DNA from: Gnetum montanum
Lineage: Eukaryota > Streptophyta > Gnetopsida > Gnetales > Gnetaceae
DNA: 64,000 bases
Assembly (NCBI GenBank): GCA_015680685.1
Contig: MNCI01038293.1
Coordinates: 303,415 to 367,414 of the forward strand
Reading direction: 5' to 3'
The notes under the pieces are model-generated. The model was not told the DNA's origin. It did not search any database and was given only the letters and a program-made list of their open reading frames with translations. Below, in pieces: positions 45,255-56,719 of this stretch (the stretch's first letter is position 1; each line of letters begins with the position of its first letter). The translations under genes were made by a program, and so were the position numbers.

Positions 45255-46100
45255 GATAATATTACCATCTTTTCAAAGAAAGGAAGATCATATTATTCAT
45301 ATTCAACAAGTTTTTTATAGATGTTTTAAGTATGGTATTTCATTAAATCCTAATAAATATATCTTTGGGGTTAAGTTTGGAAGTTTACTAGGTCATGTAA
45401 TTTATCAAGAAGGAATTGCTATAGATAACTCTTAAATTCAAGTAGTATAGAATATCAAGCATCCTACAAATAAAAAGTCTCTTAGATCTTTCATTGGAAA
45501 GATAAATTTTGTTAAGAATTTTATCCTTGGATTCACTAAAATTACTAAACCTTTGATGCATATGCTAAAGAAATATGTCCTAGTAGAGAAAACACCAGAA
45601 TCAAAGAGAGAATTAGTAGAAATTGAAAAGTCCATTCAATAGGCTCCATACTTGGCAAAACCAAAATTGCAAGAAGACTTTTGGTTATATGCTTTTGCTT
45701 CAAATGATTCAATTGTAGCTACGTTAACTTAAAAAGATGAAGTCAAGATGAATTGAAAGTTTCAGAATTAAATTATTCAAACATAGAAAAATACACATTC
45801 CTAATCATTAAAGCACATTAGCAATTCAAATATTACTTGGAAAGCTCATTAGTTCACATTATGCTTATAGGGCCTATGGTCAAACACTTCTTAGCTCAAA
45901 ATGAAATTGGATTGAAAAGAGGAAAGTGGATCATAAAGCCTAAAGGTTTTAGATTTTCATTAGAGATATGAAAAACCATTAAAGAAATGGGATTAGCCAA
46001 GTTAATGGCTAGAGAAAATGATGTGTGTATAGATTCATGAGGGAAACTGATATAATGAAATTCTAGAATTCCTTGATACATGAAAGGTTTTGAATAATTT
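45255..46100 (+). pseudogene. Element B RT (second half) and RNase H
   Basis: It resumes at D-N-ITIFSKK, then HIIHIQQVFYRCFKYGISL and FGVKFGSLLGHVIYQEGI, the standard end of a Ty3 RT. The connection and RNase H follow: SLRSFIGKINFVKNF, LMHMLKKY, APYLAKPKLQEDFWLYAF. A single-base frame change lies near 45281, and many TAG stops replace Gln. No second RNase H is visible, so element B is not of the Tat type. Confidence 0.75.
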
Positions 46101-47280
46101 AACTACAAGTCAGAAGAGAGCTTTCATCAAAAAGAAAAATAAATTTGTGATTAAAGATGGAATCTTTTATAGAAAGGATTTCAAAGGAGTTTTTTTGGAA
46201 TGTGTTCACAATGATTGAATCGATCATATCTTAGAACAATTCCATAATCATTCTACTTTGTTCTATGAGTCTTCTAAGTCCACTATGCAACATATACTCC
46301 ACTATGGGTTTTATTGGTCTAGTATGTACCAAGATATTAGTTCCAGGATTCAAAGATGTCACATATGTCAAGTTCATGGACCAAAAATCAAAAAGGCTAG
46401 AGCTTCCTTAAAACTAGTAATTATGGATAGACCATTTCAAAAATGGAACTTAAATTTTATTAGCACAATTACTCCTTCAAGAGCTAGACATAATTTTATT
46501 CTCATAGCTACCAATTACTTTACCAAATGTTCTAAAGCAAAGGCTCTAAGAAAAATTTTAGCATTAGACATGATTAAGTTCTTAGAAGATCAAATTATAA
46601 GTCCTTTTGGTCTACCTTAAGTGCTAGTATTTGATAATGAACCTACTTTTCAATTTGAAGAATTTATAACATGGGCATTGGAAAAATTCATCTTTCTATT
46701 TTCATCTTTAAATTATTATCCTCAAGGAAATGGCTTAACTAAATCTATGAATAAAAATTTTATTTTCTACATCAAAAAGTCAATATATGGGAATCCAGGA
46801 AATTGGATTGATTTTTTTACAATCTGCATTATGGACTGATCGTATCAAATTTAAGAAGGCTATTAGGATGTTAGCTTATAACTTGGTCTATGGTTTTCTT
46901 GCTAGACTTACAAACAAGATTATAAGTTCAGCCAAATTTTGTGCAAAAGTATAGTTAGAAAATTAATAAAGATAGAAGTTTCATAACTTTTCTCATTAAA
47001 AGAAAAGCCGAAATGGATAGAGCTAAGGATAATTTATTAAATAATGCTTCTTAAGTCAAAAGGTGGTTCAATAGAAAGGCTCTGTAAATAACTTTTAAAG
47101 TTGGTGGCCTAGTACAATTATGAAATATGAAGAAGCCAAATAAGTTTTCAACAATATGGGCTAGTCCATTTCAAATCAAGAAACAATTATCATAGGACAC
47201 TGACAAGTTATAAACTTTAATTGGAATAGAGATGCAAATTCCGTAATAAAACATTATTTTGGGCAACTGCCCATAACTTA
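46101..47280 (+). pseudogene. Element B integrase
   Basis: Zinc-binding part at 46258-46380 (HYGFYWSSMYQDIS, RCHICQVHG). Core: PFQKWNLNFISTI, where the first catalytic Asp is Asn; VFDNEPTFQ keeps the second Asp; GNGLTKSMNK has Lys for the catalytic Glu. Changes at both sites are G-to-A in the coding strand. A C-terminal part (VGGLVQL, IWASPFQIKKQL) runs to about 47260. The open segments 46258-46620 and 46621-46839 are in one frame, separated by a TAA. Confidence 0.75.
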
Positions 47281-47330
47281 AATCCATATATATAAATTAA
47301 TACATGTATATAATATAGTAATATATATAT

Positions 47331-47419
47331 NNNNNNNNNNNNNNNNNNNNNNNNNNNNNNNNNNNNNNNNNNNNNNNNNNNNNNNNNNNNNNNNNNNNNN
47401 NNNNNNNNNNNNNNNNNNN
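47331..47419. other. Assembly gap, 89 Ns
   Basis: A run of n follows an AT-rich ATATATAT stretch. Confidence 0.99.
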
Positions 47420-48475
47420 TTAAAAATGTTTAATTCAAAGTATTAGTTTAAATATTAAATTTATATTATCTCCAAGTAACCATTACTTGTGATGTGTATA
47501 AGTGGGAGTGATGGTTTAGATAACTACATAATGGTGAATTAATTTCAATAACCAAATAGTGGAGTTTGAATTAGCCAATCATATGATGATGGAAATTAAA
47601 TAAGTTTTGGCTAAGTGGAAAAATTGATTAGAAGAATTGGTGGGAATTTCAAATTTACCTTACACTATATAAGGAGATGTGAATTTCTTGGAAATACATC
47701 ATTTCTCAATTCAATGCTTAAGTTAGAAAATCAAGTGAACTATTCGAGTATGGGATAGAAAGATGGTTCTTGGAGAGATGGTAACATGAAGGCCTTTCAT
47801 CCCATATGTTGCAAGATGCTACCTAAAACATGTCTTGAGAGCCTATTGTAAGGAAACTACCCATGGAGCATCTAGTGAAAGCCATTTCTTACTTTGGCTT
47901 TCATATGAATTTAAATTTCTCACTGGTGAACTCTCTATACATTTCAATGTTTAGAACAACTTCCATGAATGCACCATTTAAGTTGAATACCAAGGAGAGC
48001 CCACTAAAGATGATTCTTGAGGAGACACTTTCATGTCTCAAGACATAGAAGCAACTACTTGGGAAGAACCTTAAAAATCAGTAGCCAAAGGGTTAGATTA
48101 AAAAAAAGGAAAATACAATTGTTGAAGATAAAAGTGAAAACCAAGTTGAGGCTTCAACTAGGTAAGAAGAGGAAAGAAGAGCATTCATCATTATTGAAAT
48201 TACATATGAGAAGATTCATAATATGAGAATCCTTAAATGAGTTACATTAACTATTCTTTCTCCACCTATAGAATAGTTTGTATGAGATTATGTTTGTATA
48301 ATTTCCAAAGTTTTATTAGCAATGAGGTTTTTATTCCATTAAACCTTAAGTTTAGTGGAATTTTTCCTCAAAAATATTTTATTTTTCTATGTAAAAAGGA
48401 AAATGTTTCCAATAAATTTTTGTTTCTCAACCAATGTGCATCAGTAAATATTTTCAATCTCCTTTATGAAAACTA
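47420..48475 (+). other. Element B 3' internal region
   Basis: Contains a TATATAAGG box at about 47673 and short frames (47863-48048, 48237-48476) without recognisable domains. Nothing firm can be assigned. Confidence 0.35.
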
Positions 48476-48492
48476 AGAAAGGGAGGAGGGAA
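48476..48492 (+). other. Polypurine tract of element B
   Basis: AGAAAGGGAGGAGGGAA directly before TGAAATGTTAGC, the expected layout of a plus-strand primer and LTR start. Confidence 0.55.
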
Positions 48493-51344
48493 TGAAATGT
48501 TAGCATATTTGATCATTAGATCGATTAGTTTTTTTTTTTTAGTATAAGGAAGAAACAGTAATTATCCTATGCTACCAAAAAATGGTGCAAATTGTATCTA
48601 TTAGTTGATGGTGGAATGGTAATCATTTGGAAGTGAAAAATAGCTTTGGCTATCTATTGGCCACAGGTGCTAATTAAGGGCATTTTTGCTTACCACTCCA
48701 TGGTAAAATGGAAATTATTGAAAATAAATTTGTAATGCACCATTGAAATTCCAATCATTACATGCATTACCAAGAAATCATGATCTTCCATACAAACCAA
48801 AAACAACATAAGATTCTAAACCTTCTCACCAAAACTACTAATCATCATAATGATATCTTGGATATATAGACAAGAAACTGATGTAATTTATACCACCTAA
48901 CTCTACAACTGGAAGGTTTAGGTAGCCTAGTTATCTGATGAACAAAAGGAAAATAGAAAACTTGCATAAAAAAGGATGGTCCAAACAAAGGATTCTCCTT
49001 TAAAGGCTAAAAGGAGAACCAACCCAGAAAGCCAAGAATGCCATTACTAGAATTCTTTCTACAATTATTGACTCGCATTATTATCGTGAAGATTAAAATA
49101 CTGATGGTAATAATTAGAGAAATCAAGAAACATATATATTTCTTGTCCAAGAATTGAATCTCTAGGTATGACAGAGCATTGTAGTAATAATGATCCTACA
49201 ATTTCTTAGAATTTCCAAGAAATACTCAAACTTCAAGGTTGGGATAAATAGCATTTGTGAATGTGCTTGCAACTCTCATCCTTCCTCTATTATCATCAAC
49301 ATCTTATCTAAACTAATACTTCTTCATGGAAGAAAACTGTTGTTTCAAGCTACAAACCTAAGTACAACCCCAACTATATGGCTAATGTAACCTCAAACTT
49401 AGTCTTGTCCTCAATTGCAAATGATCTTTAATGCAACTCCTCTTAGGGTTTTACCATGACAAGGAAGAAATAACTTTGAGGGTGGAAAATATGAACGTGG
49501 TGAATGATATGGTGGCAGCATGGTAAACATCATCAACATAACTGGTGGTAGAATGCATATAGGGAGTTTGTTGTTGCATGGTAGTAGGCACAACAACAAT
49601 GTTATGAATAGCAATGCATAGCAATTAGGTGGAATAGTAGTGGCATCAAACCAAGAACTGCACCAGCATCACCATCATCACTATTCCTCAACCAAAACGG
49701 CACCCATGGAAACGAAGGGGCACAACATGGTGAATGATGAGCCCTCCTTCCTACAACACATAACAAACAATCAACCTTTGCCCCTGTGTTTTCACAACTA
49801 ATTAGAGAGAATCATGTTCCATTTTTGAAATTAAAAGTTTGTGTTGGAATATAATAAAAACTATATAGATTATTATGCTATGCATCAATTATAATATAAG
49901 TTTGAATAAAAGTAATATATGTGTACATGGGAAATTTATGATTTAGAAAAGGGAAATATAGACCTTTGTTTTTAAATTTAATTTTCCATGAAATTTTTAT
50001 AGAAGCACAATTAAATCTCCTAAATGTTTGCATTTCACATGACATTTGTCAAATTATGGTAAAATTTTATCATGACTTCTCATGGGAGTTACGAATTAAT
50101 TCCCTAAACATATATAACTTACCTTAATATTTTATGATGATTGTAACTACCCAAAGACACTACAAAAAGGCTTAAAGAGTAGAGAAAAATGGAGAGAATT
50201 GGAATAAGCAACTTTGAAGAATATTGAAGATTTCTTGTAAAGCATGGCTTGCTAAAGACATCAATTCAACTAATTTTTTTTAATCCTATGAGATTATTTC
50301 TTCCCATTTTATTTTAGTTACTTAGCTAATAGTTTAGATAGTATCGTGCTTGGCATCTAATTTTGGAATTTTTTCTAGGTTGCTTTTATAGCTATGTTTT
50401 TTCACAATATTAGACTTCTATTAAGGTTTTCCATAAAAGGACTTATGTTTAAAAAATCCTTTAGAGTAATTTAATAGTAATTTCTTAATGAAAATACCTA
50501 TTTTGAGCATAGATAATCTAGGAGAATCATTGTTATTTTTAGACAACTAAAATAGCTTCATTATTTTAAAGTATATTATCTTAGTATTTCAACCCTAAAA
50601 TTGTCAAATTTTTTGAAGGCTCTATTGAATGTAATTCTTGAAAACTATTAACTAGCCAAAGTAGAAGCTCATACTTTGTCATTTACATAGCATTTTTGGT
50701 AATATAATTAGATTGTCCTTTATGAAATTTCTTATTGAGCTTAGAGGGTTTGGAAAATTTGTAGTTAGATTGAATTGAAATAGCTTTATTGCAAAGTGTT
50801 TCCTCATGTTAATTTATCTTGCTTAAATACTTGAGATTTCACACAAATTTTTCTATTTTTTCTTTCTCTTTCTTTCTTTTTTCTCTTTCTCTTTCTCTTT
50901 CTAATTCTATTTCTAGTTTTCTAGTGGAACTTTCTCTCTAGGGAAAATTAGGAATCCATTAGCATAATTGTGCTCAAACATTTTTGCAAGATTTTATTTG
51001 TTACAAGTAACATACTATAGGGACTATATAGACTAAGGGACTTAACAAAATAGGAACCTTCAACAACTCATAGTATTTGACAAAGTTAGCTAAATTTCTT
51101 TTATGATGGCTAATTATAGTTTCATACAAACCCATCCATCTCAAAATTCACAATAGTAAAACACATACTCACATTTAGTTTATTTCATAACCACTAAGTC
51201 TATTTGGAGGTATCTGGGCCTTGGTGTTTCTAGAGACTAGCAAGCACCTAAACCTTGCTTTAAGAACACCTTCATTTCCCGTGATCAAAGTCATAGGTCC
51301 AAATGCCAAGTAGTTGGCAATCTAGTCCCAAACGATTTCCAACA
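48493..51344 (+). repeat. Element B 3' LTR (probable extent)
   Basis: Its last 1.2 kb matches 5599-6764. The upstream limit is set by the polypurine tract and TG at 48493, giving 2.85 kb. The first 1.65 kb (to about 50140) has no partner in the window because the left LTR lacks its U3, so this part is inferred. It contains no gene I can support. Confidence 0.5.
50860..50902 (+). repeat. CT-rich microsatellite in LTR
   Basis: TTTCTCTTTCTTTC-type run, absent at this length from the left LTR copy. Confidence 0.7.
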
Positions 51345-51349
51345 CATAT

Positions 51350-51995
51350 ATAAAATGATGACATTGAATGCAAAATAACTAAGGGATAAGAAGTTTCATA
51401 GAACTAAACCAAAGAGTATGCAAGTGGATTCTCCCCATAACAAACTCATGTCCTTAATGGTCTTACATGCCCTCAAACTGAGGACTCCATAGACACTAAG
51501 GATGATGAAAGGTCATGAATCATTAAAAATCGAATCCACATAAGAAATCATCAAAGAATTAGAACATACCAAAAGAGACACATTAATTAACCATGATAGG
51601 AGGGAGCAAGGTAGTGGATGTTAAGAGTTGAATAATGGAAGAGTGAGTGTGTGAGAATGAAGTATCTAATCCTAGTCACATGAAGTCCTTGTGGAATGTG
51701 TGGTTAATGTGACCCAATATTCATCCATGTTCAATGACTGTGATTGGTACATTTAGATTATTCAACCTACAAAGTTCATAACTACTCCCAAGGATCATCC
51801 ACCATTCCCAATAGATAAGAAAAGACAAGTAGGAAGTTAGGAAGAATCTTAGTTAGATAGGTCGCATGTCTTTCCAACCCCATAACTAGTTCTTTTAGCC
51901 CATTATTTTGTTTGAGGGGTGTGCTTTGAATTCCCCTATGTTTTTCTTTCTTTCTTTCTTTCTTTCTTTTTTGAATGGAAATACCATCATGCAAA
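51350..51995 (-). repeat. 3' non-coding block shared with window start
   Basis: Reverse complement matches 1010-1640 block by block (AAAGCACACC, AGAACTAGTTATGGG, GGAGTCCTCAGTTTGAGG). It includes a TTTC microsatellite at 51944-51974. Confidence 0.7.
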
Positions 51996-52499
51996 GGAAT
52001 TCTTCTTATTAAAGGTTGACATTAAGAATGGTGAAATGTTGACAAGAATATCGATAAAACTTAAGAAGGTAGATAGGTATCAAAGGTGATAAGCCTCCTT
52101 AAAGCCACATACTTATCTATTCCACTTGATTTATTCTAATTCCATTAAGTATCAAGGTGAAAAATTCTTTTATAAGTTGTAATTAAGAAATGGCCTCGTG
52201 CTTCCAAGATGAAAGAACACCATGAAGTTGAGTGGAGTGGATTGATGACATGAGCTCATTACTTGATACCATAAGAAAATCAATGTCATAATTCAAAGAT
52301 GAAACTCAGTCATTAAGCAATCAATTCAAACTATATAGTTCAATTAAACTTCCAACAATTGGTAGTTGTATTAAGCACCAAAGTCCTTATGGTAATAAAG
52401 AAGAAAACACGTGTAATAAAATGTAAATAAGGAAAAATATATAAATAAATTGGAAAATACTCAAGAAAATAGAAAACATATGAAGAATAGTGTAAAACA

Positions 52500-53800
52500 A
52501 GAAAGTTGAGAAATCAATGAGCCGTTATAAGAGCTCAGCATGGATGAACATCTCCCCCATGATTGAATTGGAAGAATGAGAAGTGAAAAATAGAACAAGC
52601 TTGGCCATCAATAGAGGTGTTGTTTCCATTGGTTACTCTTAATTTCAAGAAAGGTTTGACTTGTTTCATGTTGACCAATAACCATTTGTCTAGTCTGGTA
52701 GAGTGGTAAATCATCATCGCCCTAGATGGAAATGTTACATGGATAATATAAGGTCCCTCTTATAGTATTTCAAATTTTTTATGTTGATGTATGTGCATGG
52801 GGTTCTAGTTCAAAACCTTATCTTCTTGTTGAAATTTAAATTTCCTTATTTTAAGGTCATTTCATTGTTTATTGTGTGTCTTATGCACTTTATTCTAGGA
52901 TAGGACCACTAATCAGTTTTTTTCTAGCTTGTTTAAGTTTATTAATCATTCTTTTTGGGCTAGACTCAAATCAAGATTAAGTTCATAGGCTATTAAAAGT
53001 ATACGGAGCTTTACTTGGATAGGAAGAGTTAGAAGTTTCTCATACACTAAATCATAGGGAAAATAATCAATAGAAAGTTTCCATGTTGACCAATAAACCC
53101 AAAGAGCATCATTGAGTTTTGTGCTCCATACCTTCCTATACTTACTAACTGTGTATGTTAGTATCTTTGTTATTTCCCTATTTTCTCTACTTGACCATTG
53201 GCTTGGGGTGGTATGGAGTTGTGAGTTTGTGCTCTACCTCCAAATGTTGCATAAGTTTCCAAAAAGTGGCACCTATAAAATGTTTTATATTATCAAAAAT
53301 TCTTGCCCTTGGCATACCAAACTTGCTTACCATATTTTGTTGTACAAATTGTACCATCATAAAGGATGAATAATCAATGACAATGGCAGCTTTAGCCTAC
53401 TTCATGTAGTAGTTAACAACAACAATGATATATGTCTTTCTATTGGACATAGGATTGATGGGCCCCATGAAGTCAATTTCCCAAAGATCAAAAGGCTCTA
53501 ATTATTGGATCCACTATTGGGTTCCTTTCATATATGTAGTCATCCCTCCATATCTATAGCCATCCCTCCATCTCTTTAGCATCTATCACATGAACAAAAG
53601 AAGTTATGGACATTCCTAAATATTTTTGGCCAATAATATCCTACCACAAGGATCTTAATGGTTGTGCTCCTTCTAACATAGTGGCCCCAATAAGGGCCTT
53701 CATGAGCATCTTAGAGGACTCAAAGTTGATCTACAATAGGTACACACCATTGTACTAGGCCATCTCCACAACTCTTGTAGAGGTTACCCTTGATTTCCAT
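52500..53800 (-). pseudogene. Integrase and pol tail, Athila-like element
   Basis: In reading order: a zinc-binding part (GYYWPKIF, CSCDRC), then FDLWEIDFMGPINP with the first catalytic Asp near 53465-53480. TYIIVVVNYYMK follows, then a second-Asp block (IFDN) and QANGQVEK with Glu at about 53188-53200. The tail YHSTRLDKWLLVNMKQVKP ends near 52620 and matches the fragment at 1-300. Frames change several times and stops are present. It is inactive. Confidence 0.7.
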
Positions 53801-53899
53801 GTAATTTTTTCCCTTATGAAGAAACTGTTGTTTCTTCCTACTATCTCATTCATGTTGCATCTCTTGAGTAAGTAGGTAGGAGAGGATGTAATCATACTA

Positions 53900-55400
53900 G
53901 TTGAAATCTTTCAAATTTTCTTCTTCAATAGATTCAACAAAGATGACTTCATTTGATAGTTAATTAGCTAATGGTCCTTCATCCTCTTTGCTATTCCATT
54001 GTAACTAAGATAAGTGGTTAGGAACCACATTCTTGGTCCCCTTTCTATCTACCATTATAAGGTCAAACTCCTAAAGAATCACCAATCACCATATTACACA
54101 AGGGCTTACCATTGGTTTATTCATGAGGAACCAGATAGCACTATTGTTGATGTACATAAAAACTTGACATATAAGCAAATAGTGCCTAAATTTTTCTAAG
54201 ATCTACACCACTACCATAAGCTCCTTTTTAGCACTAGTGGAGTTTAATTGTTCACCCACAATGCTTTGGCTTACACAATGGATATAGTAAGGATGTTTCT
54301 AATTCTTCAATTGTGTAAGCACAACCCCCAAAGCACAATTGGATGCATCAGTCATGATGTGCAATGGCCTGGATCAGTCAAGTGTCTATAGAATTGGATT
54401 TTCTAGAAGCTTTTTCTTTAACTACTAGAATGCACTCTTGCATTTCCTAACTCTAGTGAATGGTGCATCCTTCTTTTTTAGCTCCACTAATGGTTTGACA
54501 ATTTTCAAGAAGTTCTCAATGAAGTTCCTATAACAACCAATGTAACTGATGAATGACCTTACATCTTTCATCATTTATAGTTTTTTGGTAATTCCTTGGA
54601 TAACCCACACTTTTATCAGCTCCACTTTGATCCCTTTGTTGAACATTTTATGCCCTAAGATAATGCCTTCTTGGACCATCAAATAATTCTTTTGCTAATT
54701 GAGCTTCAAATTGGTCTTCACAAATCTTTGAAGTACTTTCTCAACAAAGTCCAAGGCTTACTTGAATGTAGCCCCATACATAGAGAAGTCATTCATGAAT
54801 ACTTCTACCCCGCTACCAATTTTTTATTGAAAGATGCTAAGGACCAACCATTGGAATGTCACAAGGGCATTACACAAGCCAAAGGGCATCTTCCTATATG
54901 CAAAATTCCACTAAGAACTTGTGAATGTAGTCTTTTCCTAGTCCTCTAGTGTTATCTAGATTTGGTTATTTCCATTATAACCATCCAAAAATCTATAATA
55001 GCAATGCCCTGATATTGTGTCCAACACCTAGTTTACAAATGGCAACAAAAAGAGATCCTTGTAGGTCACCATGTCCAATAGTCAAAATTCTATGCAAACT
55101 CTTCATTTTTCTCCTTTTTTAGAATAAGAATGAGTATGCTAACCCATTTTCTATTCATAATCAAGTAGATGAACCTATCTTTAAGAATTTGTTTAATCTC
55201 CTCTTTGACAATTTTAATGAGCTTGGGGTTCAATCATCATTATGGTTGCCTATTTAGCTTGATGAAGGATTCTGTGTAAATATAATGCTAGCATATTCAA
55301 GGATCTATTTTTGTTATCTCATGATATGACCAAGAAAAGGTTTTTGACCATATGTTCATCACTTTCAACAATTTCTTGTTTTTTTCAAGAGCAACTCTAG
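53900..55400 (-). pseudogene. RT and RNase H, Athila-like element
   Basis: The RT active-site block at about 54808-54784 reads VEVFMNDFSMYG; the Athila consensus form is F-M-D-D-F-S, so the first Asp is Asn. The flanking RT blocks are recognisable on the minus strand but in several frames. The RNase H part follows toward 53900. No second RNase H is seen. Confidence 0.6.
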
Positions 55401-55849
55401 CATTAATGATCATCAACTTGCCATTATTGAGAAAAGCATATTTCATGCCTACTAATAGAGCCTTTAATTCAAGGGGTTCTTACTCGAAGTTATTAGAAAT
55501 CTCCAACTCTCCCCAATCCATTTCACTTTGCACATTGAAGAGTTGAAGATGAAGTTGCTCCATTTTAAACATGGTTTCAACATAAGTCTTAATAAGGCTT
55601 TCAGCTAATTCCATGCACATGGTTGATTCACTTTCATCATCTATTATCAACCACTAGGTACCTTCTTGATTTGTGGCTGATGCATACAACACCTTTGAAT
55701 CACTATTGTTTCAGCATACTATTTTCATGCTTGAAGTGATGTCCACAGTTTCTACATGCAATGGCACCCAATGTCACTATATGTGATGCATGGAACTCTC
55801 TTCTTCTTTACTTTTCCAAATTCATTTTCCTTGGAAGTTTCCAAGAAAA

Positions 55850-56070
55850 GGTCTCAAATCCCAATTCTCACATCTATTGTGCTTAACCATGCCCTTCCCA
55901 TAATGATAGGGAAATTTCCTTTACAATTCTCCACATCGATCATCAAGAAATCAATGGGATAAGACCACCCATAGATGATGGTGACAATGTTCTCTACTAA
56001 CCTTATAAGGATAGTGATGGATTGATCTATCAACTCTACTCTAATGTTTCTCTTTTTCAAAGGAGGCAAG
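55850..56070 (-). pseudogene. Aspartic protease, Athila-like element
   Basis: A 71-codon open frame with YPIDFLMIDVENCKGNF and PIIMGRAWLSTIDVRIGI, the C-terminal half of a retropepsin in plant Ty3 elements (the usual form is I-I-L-G-R-P-F-L). The catalytic loop lies upstream in a broken part. Confidence 0.65.
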
Positions 56071-56719
56071 TTCTAAGCCTTGTACATTTCTTAGGAAATT
56101 AAGTTCACTCTAGAACCTAAATCCAAAGAACCTTGCATGGTTCATTTTCTACAATCTATAAGTAGATGAGGGGACTACTAGAATCATATTACTTCCTAGG
56201 AAGGTGGCCAACCTTTATCCAATTTGTGACTGCATGGATCAACATGATAGTGTGGATTTGGGTAGATCTTTGGTTTGAAGGTGGCTCAGTAAGATTTTTA
56301 GAGCTAAAAGAAACAATTTTAGTACCCATAGGTGTTTGTGAGGGATTCATGGAGCTGATGGTTCTAAAGAATGATCTTTTACAAGGCTTGGATTTAGGAC
56401 CACTCAGATGGATACCCAGTTGTAGATTAACTAGCCTCATAGCATTTCTTTCTTGTGGCTACACAAGAATCTCACACTACATAGATGGAGTAGGTGAAAA
56501 TAGTGTGGTTGGATGTGGTATAGAAGTTGATGAGTGCTGAAGAGGATAAAATAAAAAAGGTGACTTCCCTCTTGGAGAAGGTGCTTTGTAGAATTCCAAA
56601 GGATAATAGTGCTAAGGGAAGGAAGCATGGCTAGAGGAGTCACGTGGGAATATAGGCTACTGGACATAGTATCTATAGGCATCAGGTTCCTTGTAAGAAT
56701 ATTACTGTTGTTATGGTGA

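Larger units (their letters stand above)
5599..51344 (+). mobile_element. Element B: Ty3/gypsy element interrupted by nested insertions
   Basis: Two related LTR segments, 5599-6764 and the end of 48493-51344, lie in direct orientation about 43 kb apart. Between them, on the same strand, are a primer-site-like sequence right behind the left LTR (6772), gag-like coding (7135-9120), an RT block cut at its YxDD box (9179) and resuming at 45255, then RNase H and integrase. A purine-rich tract precedes the right LTR. The left LTR lacks its upstream part, replaced by the LTR fragment ending at 5598. The span contains a solo LTR fragment (7280) and the outer Tat-like element (9180-45254). Confidence 0.6.

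Noticed and set aside
45255-47280. Endogenous pararetrovirus (caulimovirus-like)
   Set aside because: A recognisable integrase follows the RNase H, and LTR-like ends flank it, so it is a Ty3 element.
54671-54949. 92-codon + frame over the Athila-like RT
   Set aside because: Opposite-strand shadow of the RT region that contains the FMND active-site block.
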